Positions 1-6,544 of a stretch of DNA of 6,544 bases are shown here, one piece after another. Numbering within the stretch: the first letter of the stretch is position 1; the number at the start of each line of letters is the position of its first letter. This DNA comes from a bacterium (GTDB taxonomy: Bacteria > Verrucomicrobiota > Kiritimatiellia > UBA8416 > CAMZLY01). The notes below the pieces were generated by a model, which did no database searches, was not told the origin of the DNA, and saw only the letters and a program-made list of their open reading frames with translations. The stretch covers positions 1-6,544 of the forward strand of contig DAOVUR010000112.1 of assembly GCA_030632465.1 (NCBI GenBank), in the 5' to 3' direction. The translations under genes were made by a program, and so were the position numbers.

Positions 1-891
1 ATCTGTATCAACTTCATTATCAAACTCTTGTATCCAGCCGGTATCAAAACCAAGCCTCTCAACCTCATCACAAACCAAATCGTACTCCGCCCTATTTATC
101 CGTCTACCCCAAGACTGATACTCTCCTGATGCCGCCTGATATAGTGGCAAATATTGTGCCATTATGCTGACAGGCATCTCCGTCCCGATCGTTTCAGCAA
201 GCCAGCGTAGATTTTGAACAACCTCATCAGCTCGTTCTGGCAGAATAAGCAGACGGCAAATAACACCCGATTCTGCTACTCCATCATCATTTACAACTAA
301 AGGACCTGCAATAGCCCACATTTTTACCACTGCTTGGCGTGCAATTTCAACATAATTCACAGCTTTAGAGCCGATTTTTGCCGACTCTTTTTCTGCATAT
401 CGCAAATCAACAAGAAAGAGACTAACCCAATCAGCAACAGATTTCAAGGTTTCTAAGCTCTCAAAACCACTACTATTATACACAATAGGTAGCTCATACC
501 CCGACTGCTTAGCTAACTGTAAGGCAGCCTCAATCTGCGGAATCCAGCAAGTGGGACTTACCATATTCCAATTATGACACCCCTGCTCCGCCAGCTCTAT
601 CAATATAGATGCTAACTGCTCTACACTATATACAGTACCTTCGCCACCTTGACTCCATGGATAGTTCTGGCAATATATACACTTTAGTGTGCAGCTACTA
701 AAGAAAACCGTCCCCGAACCATTAGCCCCAGATATAGGTGGTTCCTCGCCATCATGCAGGCCATAACGAAAAATCTTGGCATCTGTAGCTGCACCACAAA
801 AGCCAACTTTTCCTTCAGCTCTATTAACCCCACATTCACGTGGGCATAGCGTGCAACTAGTCGGAGCAAGAGATTCAGTGATGTTAATCAT
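1..891 (-). CDS. Radical SAM protein, PflX-like (COG1313 type), 3' end cut by window edge
   Basis: The minus-strand frame is open from an ATG at 889-891 to the left edge, giving 297 residues without a stop. The radical SAM signature CX3CX2C is C67, C71, C74 (SSCTLKCIYCQNY, codon of C67 at 691-693); these cysteines should bind the [4Fe-4S] cluster that cleaves S-adenosylmethionine. An N-terminal cysteine cluster (C13, C16, C20, C32, in CTLCPRECGVNR and VGFC) precedes it, which is typical of the PflX-like group often labelled 'putative pyruvate formate-lyase activating enzyme'. The true substrate of this group is not established, so no reaction is assigned. The visible end (LGFDTGWIQEF) resembles the family C-terminus, so probably only a few to a few tens of residues are missing. 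A GAGGG lies about 8 nt before the ATG. No formate-lyase or other partner is visible. The gene follows the repeat-flanked four-helix-bundle gene on the same strand. Confidence 0.9.
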   Translation of the reverse strand, partial: MINITESLAPTSCTLCPRECGVNRAEGKVGFCGAATDAKIFRYGLHDGEEPPISGANGSGTVFFSSCTLKCIYCQNYPWSQGGEGTVYSVEQLASILIELAEQGCHNWNMVSPTCWIPQIEAALQLAKQSGYELPIVYNSSGFESLETLKSVADWVSLFLVDLRYAEKESAKIGSKAVNYVEIARQAVVKMWAIAGPLVVNDDGVAESGVICRLLILPERADEVVQNLRWLAETIGTEMPVSIMAQYLPLYQAASGEYQSWGRRINRAEYDLVCDEVERLGFDTGWIQEFDNEVDTD

Positions 892-939
892 AGTCCTATC
901 CCTCTCTGCACCATTTTCAACATAAAAATTTAACATATT

Positions 940-966
940 GAACGTCCAACATCGAACACTCAACAT
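940..966 (+). repeat. Left arm of 27-bp inverted repeat flanking the four-helix-bundle gene
   Basis: This 27-bp stretch (begins GAACGTCCAACATCGAAC) is the reverse complement of 1355-1381 at 25 of 27 positions; the differences fall at 944 and 959. It lies 15 bp past the stop codon (982-984) of the four-helix-bundle gene and 48 bp upstream of the radical SAM start. It contains an 11-mer AACATCGAACA (948-958) that recurs 14 bp further on at 962-972, followed by a third partial CATCGAA at 971-977. The arm is therefore built from short sub-repeats. Confidence 0.85.
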
Positions 967-981
967 CGAACATCGAATGAA

Positions 982-1353
982 TTATTTTCTTTTATCGTTT
1001 TCTTTGGCTGTTTTTATACTTGTCACAAATATTCTTATTAACTCTTCTGTTTCTTCTAATATTCTATCGAGTTTTTCGGCTGGCTCAATCAACGGAATGC
1101 GTTGGATAAGCTTCAACCATCTTTTTGTTTCTCTCAGCTCTTTTAGCGAAATCCGCAATTTATGAACGAAATCTCTTGGTGATTCCGCAGCTTGCGCTTC
1201 TCCATGATTCGGATAAGGGGACGTCCCCGAACGTAACAATTGCCCTGCTATATGGTTTCCAACCCTCGTGTTCGGCAGTTGTTCTACAACTCTGATTATC
1301 CTAACAGAATATTCCAATAAACGTTCTTCCAAATCATATTTGTGACTATGCAT
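982..1353 (-). CDS. Four-helix-bundle protein, S23/23S rRNA intervening-sequence family
   Basis: The 123-residue protein matches the S23/IVS four-helix-bundle family (TIGR02436/PF05635 type), related to the Avd accessory protein of diversity-generating retroelements. Recognisable family blocks are KYDLEERLLEYSVRII (5-20), QLLRSGTS (38-45), NHGEAQAAES (49-58), DFVHKLRISLKELRETKRWL (61-80) and a last helix at about 90-118. Length is normal for the family and no frame damage is seen. Members were first noticed inside insertions in 23S rRNA genes, but this copy stands alone between protein genes. Their molecular role is not known; Avd forms a pentamer and binds nucleic acid, which does not prove a role here. 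The ATG lies directly beside the right inverted repeat (1355-1381), so the leader is repeat sequence and shows no convincing Shine-Dalgarno. No reverse transcriptase or rRNA is in the window. Confidence 0.9.
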   Translation of the reverse strand: MHSHKYDLEERLLEYSVRIIRVVEQLPNTRVGNHIAGQLLRSGTSPYPNHGEAQAAESPRDFVHKLRISLKELRETKRWLKLIQRIPLIEPAEKLDRILEETEELIRIFVTSIKTAKENDKRK

Positions 1354-1354
1354 T

Positions 1355-1381
1355 ATGTTGAATGTTCGATGTTGGATGTTC
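1355..1381 (-). repeat. Right arm of 27-bp inverted repeat flanking the four-helix-bundle gene
   Basis: This is the reverse-complement partner of 940-966 (25 of 27 matching) and holds a third copy of the 11-mer at 1363-1373. It begins one base upstream of the ATG of the four-helix-bundle gene. Together the arms enclose 388 bp consisting almost only of that gene. In a minus-strand transcript they could pair into a long stem with the coding region as its loop. Confidence 0.85.
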
Positions 1382-1391
1382 GGCGTTCGTT

Positions 1392-1421
1392 TTTACCCTT
1401 TACCATTTATACTTCACCCTT
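1392..1421 (-). repeat. Short degenerate AAAGGGT repeats at the outer right edge of the cassette
   Basis: Reading the minus strand, AAAGGGT occurs just after the EF-G stop codon and again about 20 nt later, with a related AAATGGT between them. This lies between the EF-G stop (1424-1426) and the right inverted-repeat arm. It may be part of the same inserted cassette, but the units are few and imperfect and the boundary is uncertain. Confidence 0.35.
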
Positions 1422-1423
1422 TG

Positions 1424-3451
1424 CTATGCTTCTTCGGATGCATGCGCAGCAACAACCTTCTGTGCTACATTAGCAGGAACTTGATCATAGCGAACAAACT
1501 CCATTTCAAACGAACCACGCCCTGCGGTAATACTACGCAACTCTGCAGAATAACGGAAAAGCTCTGCTTTAGGCACCTCAGCAGTTAATATCTGAACACC
1601 ACCATCAGTAACATCTACCCCAAGAATACGACCACGTTTATGATTAAGGTCGCCATTCACGTCGCCCATGCACTCATCAGGAATAGTAATCTTCACAGAC
1701 ATAATCGGCTCAAGCAATACTGGCTTAGCATCACTCATTGCTTCACGTAATGCGCGTGATGCTGCAATTTTAAAGGCAACTTCAGATGAATCAACATCAT
1801 GGTACGAGCCATCATATAGCGACACTTTAACATTTGTCACAGGAAACTTAGCCATACAGCCTTCGGTCATACCTTCTAGCAATCCTTTTTGAACTGCAGG
1901 AACAAAGTTACCAGGAATAGCACCACCAACAATATTGTTATCGAACCACTCATCATCACCAGCAGCATTAGGCATAACTTTAAGATAAACTTCGCCATAC
2001 TGCCCACGTCCACCAGACTGTTTCTTATGTTTGTAATGACCCTTACCCTCAGCCGTTATCGTCTCGCGATATGGAACCTTTGGTGTAGAAAGAACAACAT
2101 CAACATTACTACGTCTCTTCATTAATCCAACAGCAACATCAATATGTACATCTCCCAGTCCTTCAAGAATAACCTCTGTCGTATCCTTATCACGCTCAAC
2201 CTTAAGCGTAGGATCATCCTCACAAACCCGTGTTAATGCTTCGCCAATCTTATCCTCATCAGCCTGCGTCTTAGCTGTTACCGCCTGGAACATTACAGGT
2301 TTAGGAAAATTAATATTTCTACAAATAATATCCTTACCCATCGCACATATCGTATCACCTAATGTTGTGATTTTTAGTTTTGGGATAGCAATAATATCAC
2401 CAGCTTTAGCCGACTCTATTGGATTCTGTTTTTTACCATTCACAAATAATAGAGCGCCAATTTTCTCTTTGGCTTTTTTTACCGGATTATAAACTTCAGA
2501 TTCAGCAGTGATTGTTCCGCCCTTAACACGAACAAAAGTTAGCTGTCCAACAAATGGATCATGCACAGTACGCCAGACTAGACCAACAAAAGTCTCATCT
2601 CCACCAGGATGAATAGGCTCGCCATTACTGTCATTATACTCACGAGTCTCCGGCGACGGCAACAGACGTGAGATGCCATCTAACAATGCATCAATACCAA
2701 CGTCCTTTAATGCGCATGCAACAAATACAGGAACCAATACACTGTGCGCTACTGAATCGCGCAACCCATCAGCAATCTCTTTAGGCGAAAGCTCTTCACC
2801 GCCAAAATATTTTTCAATAAGAGTATCATCAGTCTCTGCTGCCAACTCAACTAGATGCCCCTTAATTGCTGAAACCTGCTCTGCAATTTCCTCAGGAATA
2901 TCTTTTGCTCCAAGAACGTCAATCACGCCACCACAGGAATCTACCGGCAAAACAACCGGCACACAGTTATCACCAAACGACTTCGTAATATCTGCCATAG
3001 TTTTTTCAAAATCAGTATTATCACGGTCTAGCCCCGTAATAACAATTGCTCGAGCAATCCCCTGCTTCACGCAGAGTTTCCAAGCACGACGTGTTCCCAC
3101 CTGAACTCCCGATGAAGCATCAACTGTTATCACACCAGTCTCCACAGCACGACTAGCTGCAATTACCTGACCATAAAAATCCATATATCCGGGAGTATCA
3201 ATTAGATCCATTCCCATCACATGACCATCAGCGCCCTTATACTGCTTGGAAAAAGAAGTGGAAAATATTGAAATGTTACGACTCTTCTCTTCATCAGTGT
3301 AATCTGATAAACTAGAACCATTATCAACAGAGCCCAGTCGATCATTAATACCAACTTTATAAAGAATAGCATCTGTAAGAGTAGTCTTACCACTCCCCGT
3401 ATGACCCATAATAGCAAAACTTCTGACATCAGCAATTGGAACATTCTTCAT
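1424..3451 (-). CDS. fusA: Elongation factor G-like translation GTPase
   Basis: The 675-residue protein has EF-G architecture. P-loop GHTGSGKTT is at 16-24, switch I EKSRNISI at 55-62, DTPGYMDF at 85-92, and domain IV includes HKKQSGGRGQYGEVYLK. The domain IV to V region has GAIPGNFVPAVQKGLLEG and DGSYHDVDSSEVAFK, and the C-terminal domain has LLEPIMSVKITIPDECMGDVNGDLNHKRGRI. EF-G drives ribosomal translocation and, with RRF, recycling. Three traits place this copy with the EF-G-like/EF-G2 branch: GHxGSGKTT rather than AHIDAGKTT, Tyr at the catalytic His position (DTPGY), and TGLD at 139-142 where NKxD is expected. It may therefore be a paralogue rather than the main EF-G, so the symbol is approximate. 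The start at 3451 is preferred over an in-frame ATG at 3526 because AAAGGGA lies 9 nt upstream and conservation begins at MKNVPIADVRSFAIMGH; the extra 25 residues resemble no EF-G. No terminator is seen after the stop. Confidence 0.93.
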   Translation of the reverse strand: MKNVPIADVRSFAIMGHTGSGKTTLTDAILYKVGINDRLGSVDNGSSLSDYTDEEKSRNISIFSTSFSKQYKGADGHVMGMDLIDTPGYMDFYGQVIAASRAVETGVITVDASSGVQVGTRRAWKLCVKQGIARAIVITGLDRDNTDFEKTMADITKSFGDNCVPVVLPVDSCGGVIDVLGAKDIPEEIAEQVSAIKGHLVELAAETDDTLIEKYFGGEELSPKEIADGLRDSVAHSVLVPVFVACALKDVGIDALLDGISRLLPSPETREYNDSNGEPIHPGGDETFVGLVWRTVHDPFVGQLTFVRVKGGTITAESEVYNPVKKAKEKIGALLFVNGKKQNPIESAKAGDIIAIPKLKITTLGDTICAMGKDIICRNINFPKPVMFQAVTAKTQADEDKIGEALTRVCEDDPTLKVERDKDTTEVILEGLGDVHIDVAVGLMKRRSNVDVVLSTPKVPYRETITAEGKGHYKHKKQSGGRGQYGEVYLKVMPNAAGDDEWFDNNIVGGAIPGNFVPAVQKGLLEGMTEGCMAKFPVTNVKVSLYDGSYHDVDSSEVAFKIAASRALREAMSDAKPVLLEPIMSVKITIPDECMGDVNGDLNHKRGRILGVDVTDGGVQILTAEVPKAELFRYSAELRSITAGRGSFEMEFVRYDQVPANVAQKVVAAHASEEA

Positions 3452-3460
3452 ACCTGTATT

Positions 3461-3467
3461 TCCCTTT
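3461..3467 (-). promoter_or_regulatory. Ribosome binding site of the EF-G-like gene
   Basis: AAAGGGA on the minus strand lies 9 nt before the ATG at 3449-3451. It decides the start in favour of the 675-residue form over the longer in-frame form beginning at 3526. Confidence 0.6.
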
Positions 3468-3575
3468 ATAATAATGGTTAAAATCACAGAAAGTACATTT
3501 CTAGCATAAACAATAACTATGCGCAACTATTTCATATTAAAAGGGCGAAAATAAATTTTTGCATAGCTTTTTATC

Positions 3576-3595
3576 ATCAGCATCGGAGTGCTGAT
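3576..3595. repeat. Perfect 7-bp inverted repeat (hairpin)
   Basis: ATCAGCA (3576-3582) and TGCTGAT (3589-3595) are perfect reverse complements around a 6-base loop, TCGGAG. Neither strand shows a proper T-run directly after it, so it is not a typical intrinsic terminator. It could be an operator or part of a leader RNA. Confidence 0.5.
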
Positions 3596-3626
3596 CTACT
3601 TTTGGTGAAGCCAGATGTTGCCATTA

Positions 3627-3669
3627 CGTAAATGTGAAGTATGACATCCCGCAAGGCTGGACATTTACG
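3627..3669. repeat. Perfect 9-bp inverted repeat with 25-base loop
   Basis: CGTAAATGT (3627-3635) pairs with ACATTTACG (3661-3669). After a single mismatch the pairing continues with TT (3624-3625) and AA (3671-3672). The 25-base loop ends in CTGG (3657-3660), which can pair with CCAG at 3611-3614 outside the stem, giving a possible H-type pseudoknot. A nested alternative also exists: CCAG/CTGG, TTGC (3618-3621)/GCAA (3651-3654), ATGT (3632-3635)/ACAT (3644-3647). Confidence 0.45.
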
Positions 3670-3717
3670 GAAGCTGAATCTTAAATCCCAGATTATCAAT
3701 ACTATTTTCGATTTACC

Positions 3718-3746
3718 TTGATTTATTATTCAATAATGTCCATAAA
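3718..3746 (+). promoter_or_regulatory. Candidate sigma70-like promoter of the TPR gene
   Basis: TTGATT (3718-3723) is followed after 17 bp by CATAAA (3741-3746), each matching four of six consensus bases. It would give a leader of roughly 30 bases before the ATG at 3786. The surrounding DNA is AT-rich, so chance matches are likely. Confidence 0.3.
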
Positions 3747-3770
3747 TCTAACTTGATTTTATACACCTAC

Positions 3771-3777
3771 GAAAGGA
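3771..3777 (+). promoter_or_regulatory. Ribosome binding site of the TPR gene
   Basis: GAAAGGA sits 8 nt before the ATG at 3786. It selects this start over the upstream in-frame ATG at 3753, which lacks a comparable site. Confidence 0.7.
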
Positions 3778-3785
3778 TTTTTATT

Positions 3786-4487
3786 ATGGAACATGAAAAA
3801 AACGAACAAGAGCTTATTACTCCTGAACATCAAAAGCATCATCCACACCTGATTGATGAGGATATGCAGCGCCTAAAAAACTTTAACAATCAACATGGTA
3901 AAACCATTACAACCATACTGATGGTCATCCTGATCGGTATTATCGGTTTCAGATTCCTCTCGTCTCAAAAGGCAAAGAAATCTATGGAAGCATCCACAGC
4001 ACTTGCCACAGCAAGTTCCGTTCAGGACTTTGAGGCTATAGTAGAAAATTATAAGAACATCCCATCAGCGCCAGTTATCAAACTACAGTTAGCAAAGCTA
4101 TATTTTGATTCCGGTAATTACGACATGGCTATTACTACATATAACGAACTTAAAGAGAAGCATGCCGAAGAGCTAGTTGGTATCGCTGCATCGCTCGGTA
4201 TAGCTAACTGCCTAGAAGCACGCGGACAGCTAGAAGATGCTCTACAACAGTTCGATAGCTTCATCAGCAACAACCCAGACAACTTCCTAGAGCCACAAGC
4301 AATACTTGGCAAAGCTAGAATACTTGATATTCTTGGTAGAACAGCTGAAGCAAAAGAACTTGTTGAAAAATTTATTGTTGATAATCAAGGTAGCGACTGG
4401 GTTCCACCTGCAGATGAAGTACTAAAAGAGCTTAAAAGCAAACTGGAAAAAGTAGTAACAGTTGTAGCACCACCAGTTGTAGGATAA
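3786..4487 (+). CDS. Membrane-anchored tetratricopeptide (TPR) protein, YfgM/TPR_21-like
   Basis: The 233-residue protein starts with a polar, His-rich segment (residues 1-38). A single transmembrane helix follows at about 40-58 (TITTILMVILIGIIGFRFL). After a linker come three 34-residue TPR-like units at about 96-129, 133-166 and 167-200, recognisable by LAKLYFDSGNYDMAITTYNEL, LGIANCLEARGQLEDALQQF and LGKARILDILGRTAEAKELV. The tail (210-233) is a short charged helix ending in VVAPPVVG. One membrane anchor plus a soluble TPR domain resembles YfgM, an ancillary SecYEG subunit in Proteobacteria, and other envelope TPR scaffolds; the exact function here is not shown. The ATG at 3786 is chosen because GAAAGGA lies 8 nt upstream; an ATG at 3753 would add 11 unsupported residues. 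The gene is divergent from the EF-G-like gene and converges on smpB with 12 bp between stops. Confidence 0.85.
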   Translation: MEHEKNEQELITPEHQKHHPHLIDEDMQRLKNFNNQHGKTITTILMVILIGIIGFRFLSSQKAKKSMEASTALATASSVQDFEAIVENYKNIPSAPVIKLQLAKLYFDSGNYDMAITTYNELKEKHAEELVGIAASLGIANCLEARGQLEDALQQFDSFISNNPDNFLEPQAILGKARILDILGRTAEAKELVEKFIVDNQGSDWVPPADEVLKELKSKLEKVVTVVAPPVVG

Positions 4488-4499
4488 ATAACCTTACCA

Positions 4500-4961
4500 C
4501 TACCTTCCCATAGCCCGGGCAGCATCACGATCTGCCGTCTTGCGGCGCATAGATTCACGCTTATCGTGCATCTGCTTACCTTTACAGAGACCAAGATCAA
4601 TTTTAACGTTTCCTCGTTTGAAATACATAGAGAGTGGAATCAAGGTCTGCCCTAAACGCTCAACATCAGCTCTTATTTTACGGATTTCTCGACGATGTAA
4701 AAGAAGTTTACGTGGACGATCAGCAACATGATTATAGTGCCCACCATGTGAATATGGCGGAATATCGACACCATGCAGAATAATCTCATCATTCTCTATA
4801 CGAGCATAGGATCCAACAAGACTAACATGCCCATCTCTAATAGACTTAACCTCAGATCCACGCAGTACGACACCAGCCTCAAACTTTTCAACTACAAAAT
4901 AGTCATGCAAAGCCTTACGGTTTGACGCAATACGACTACTGCCTTTATTAGATGAAGCCAT
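4500..4961 (-). CDS. smpB: SsrA-binding protein SmpB
   Basis: SmpB binds tmRNA and delivers it to stalled ribosomes, where the C-terminal tail enters the empty mRNA channel (trans-translation). The 153-residue protein has the usual family blocks: N-terminal RIASNRKALHDYFV (10-23), GSEVKSIRDGHVSL (35-48), RPRKLLLHRREI (82-93), GQTLIPLSMYFKRGNVKIDL (104-123) and GLCKGKQMHDKRE (124-136). A basic tail (137-153) follows. Length is normal. The ATG at 4959-4961 has GGGGA 6 nt upstream and starts the conserved protein; the frame could be extended to 5099, but those 46 residues do not resemble SmpB. It lies 118 bp downstream of rpoZ on the same strand and may be co-transcribed with it or use its own promoter. 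The tmRNA gene itself is not seen in this window. Confidence 0.97.
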   Translation of the reverse strand: MASSNKGSSRIASNRKALHDYFVVEKFEAGVVLRGSEVKSIRDGHVSLVGSYARIENDEIILHGVDIPPYSHGGHYNHVADRPRKLLLHRREIRKIRADVERLGQTLIPLSMYFKRGNVKIDLGLCKGKQMHDKRESMRRKTADRDAARAMGR

Positions 4962-5005
4962 GATAATTCCCCATAAAAAATTGCGCAACTCTACAAGCAT
5001 AGCAA

Positions 5006-5015
5006 AAGCATGCTT
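5006..5015. repeat. 10-bp perfect palindrome in the rpoZ-smpB spacer
   Basis: AAGCATGCTT is self-complementary and lies about 45 bp upstream of smpB. On the minus strand it is followed closely by TGCTATGCT, which resembles an extended -10 element, so it could be an operator or chance. No good -35 accompanies it. Confidence 0.25.
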
Positions 5016-5079
5016 AACAAAGAAGCGCAACGCACAAATTAAATATATCAGTTTTACTCTACTGACTGCTTTTGGCGAC

Positions 5080-5280
5080 CTAGAAGCCGATTTCGGCAAT
5101 TATCTTGCCCTGAGCAATCTCACGTAAAGCTGTATCAACCTTCTCTTCATCCCAACTTTCAGGACGAACATAAGGCTGGAAACCAGAGTTTAACTGGCGA
5201 ACACGTTTAGATACCATATTTACTAAAACAGGGACACATGGTATCCGCTCTTTAGCTTGTTCAAGAAGTTCTGAGTTCAT
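5080..5280 (-). CDS. rpoZ: DNA-directed RNA polymerase omega subunit
   Basis: Omega is the small RNA polymerase subunit that chaperones beta-prime folding and assembly. The 66-residue protein carries the omega core VLVNMVSKRVRQLNSGFQP (18-36) and the second conserved block DTALREIAQGKI (49-60). It is shorter than Proteobacterial omega (about 90 residues) because it ends soon after the second block (AEIGF), which is in line with short omegas of PVC bacteria as I recall them. A weak AGGA lies about 10 nt before the ATG at 5278-5280. It sits 78 bp after groL and 118 bp before smpB on the same strand. A candidate promoter and a hairpin lie in the groL-rpoZ gap, so rpoZ may be transcribed at least partly on its own. 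No frame damage is visible. Confidence 0.92.
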   Translation of the reverse strand: MNSELLEQAKERIPCVPVLVNMVSKRVRQLNSGFQPYVRPESWDEEKVDTALREIAQGKIIAEIGF

Positions 5281-5306
5281 AATTATTTTTTCCTATTAAT
5301 AGATAA

Positions 5307-5332
5307 AGCGGGGGCATAGTATGCTCCCCGCT
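5307..5332 (-). terminator. GC-rich hairpin after groL, probable intrinsic terminator or attenuator
   Basis: AGCGGGG (5307-5313) pairs with CCCCGCT (5326-5332). Above a single bulged T at 5325 the stem continues with GCAT/ATGC (5314-5317 with 5321-5324), closing on a 3-base loop. That is 11 base pairs in all. On the minus strand it begins 26 bp after the groL stop and is followed by a weak T-rich tract (TTTATCTATT), so it may terminate only part of the transcripts. Confidence 0.6.
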
Positions 5333-5344
5333 CAATTAAGTCAA
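5316..5344 (-). promoter_or_regulatory. Candidate sigma70-like promoter of rpoZ, overlapping the groL terminator
   Basis: On the minus strand TTGACT (5339-5344; five of six consensus bases) is separated by exactly 17 bp from TACTAT (5316-5321; four of six). The expected start point would be near 5308-5310, roughly 30 bases before the rpoZ ATG. The -10 element falls in the loop and upper stem of the hairpin. Confidence 0.4.
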
Positions 5345-5358
5345 ACAATTATATTTTT

Positions 5359-6543
<1,185 letters not shown>

Positions 6544-6544
6544 G

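Larger units (their letters stand above)
3452..3785. other. 334-bp divergent intergenic region with two inverted repeats
   Basis: The region separates the minus-strand EF-G-like gene from the plus-strand TPR gene, so it must carry both promoters. I see no convincing gene in any frame. It contains a 7-bp hairpin (3576-3595), a 9-bp inverted repeat (3627-3635 with 3661-3669), and an AT-rich stretch from about 3690 with a possible plus-strand promoter. The central part (about 3580-3680) is visibly richer in GC than its flanks, which hints at a structured leader, a small RNA or a gene remnant. No known RNA family could be recognised. Confidence 0.5.

Noticed and set aside
940..977. CRISPR-like array
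   Set aside because: The repeat units are short, imperfect and adjacent, with no spacers of regular length and no cas genes.
938..1165. Plus-strand frame beginning MNVQHRTLNIEHRM
   Set aside because: Its first residues are a translation of the repeat arm and the rest is antisense to the well-supported four-helix-bundle gene. It has no family resemblance.
1217..1228. 12-bp palindrome GGGGACGTCCCC, sharing CGTCCCCGAAC with 709-719 in the radical SAM gene
   Set aside because: Both copies encode conserved family residues (RSGTSP in the four-helix bundle, GSGTVFF in the radical SAM protein), so coding constraint explains them. A REP-type element is not needed.
3521..3529. Nonamer TGCGCAACT upstream of the EF-G-like gene, also seen upstream of smpB near 4982-4990
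   Set aside because: Only two copies at different distances from the starts (about 70 and 20 bp). This is compatible with chance.
3562..3785. Upstream in-frame extension of the TPR gene interrupted only by three TGA codons, suggesting TGA recoded as Trp
   Set aside because: Every Trp codon I checked in the genes here is TGG, and a good ribosome site marks the ATG at 3786. The upstream residues resemble nothing. The lack of TGA among the six visible stops (three TAG, three TAA) is too small a sample.
4513..4520. GCCCGGGC palindrome near the convergent smpB and TPR stops as a terminator
   Set aside because: It lies inside the SmpB tail codons, has no loop and is not followed by a T-run.
5086..5097. 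GCCGATTTCGGC hairpin at the rpoZ end as a terminator
   Set aside because: The stem is only five pairs with a two-base loop, lies in the coding sequence, and has no T-tract.

Overview
The window is a moderately AT-rich piece of a bacterial chromosome. It holds seven protein-coding genes and no rRNA, tRNA or CRISPR array. Three things suggest the PVC superphylum (a Lentisphaerota, Kiritimatiellota or Verrucomicrobiota relative): an EF-G-like GTPase with a GHTGSGKTT P-loop, a very short omega subunit, and a four-helix-bundle gene framed by AACATCGAAC-type repeats. This placement is inference from family resemblance, not a search result.

Left part (1-1400, all minus strand): a radical SAM protein of the PflX-like group (COG1313 type) runs off the left edge. 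Upstream of it lies a small S23/IVS-type four-helix-bundle gene enclosed by a 27-bp imperfect inverted repeat. The repeat and the gene together look like a compact inserted cassette between the EF-G-like gene and the radical SAM gene, and this is the most unusual structure in the window.

Middle (1424-4487): a full-length EF-G-like translation GTPase on the minus strand is divergent from a plus-strand gene for a membrane-anchored TPR protein. A 334-bp intergenic region separates them and contains two inverted repeats that no gene explains.

Right part (4500-6544, all minus strand, transcribed right to left): groL (5' end outside the window), rpoZ and smpB. A GC-rich hairpin that could terminate groL transcription lies between groL and rpoZ, and a sigma70-like promoter for rpoZ overlaps it. 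smpB converges on the TPR gene with only 12 bp between the stops.

Functionally the window is mostly housekeeping: protein folding (GroEL), transcription (omega), ribosome rescue (SmpB), translation (EF-G family) and an envelope TPR protein. No clear new multi-gene system is visible. The best candidates for follow-up are the repeat-flanked four-helix-bundle cassette and the structured intergenic region near 3576-3672.
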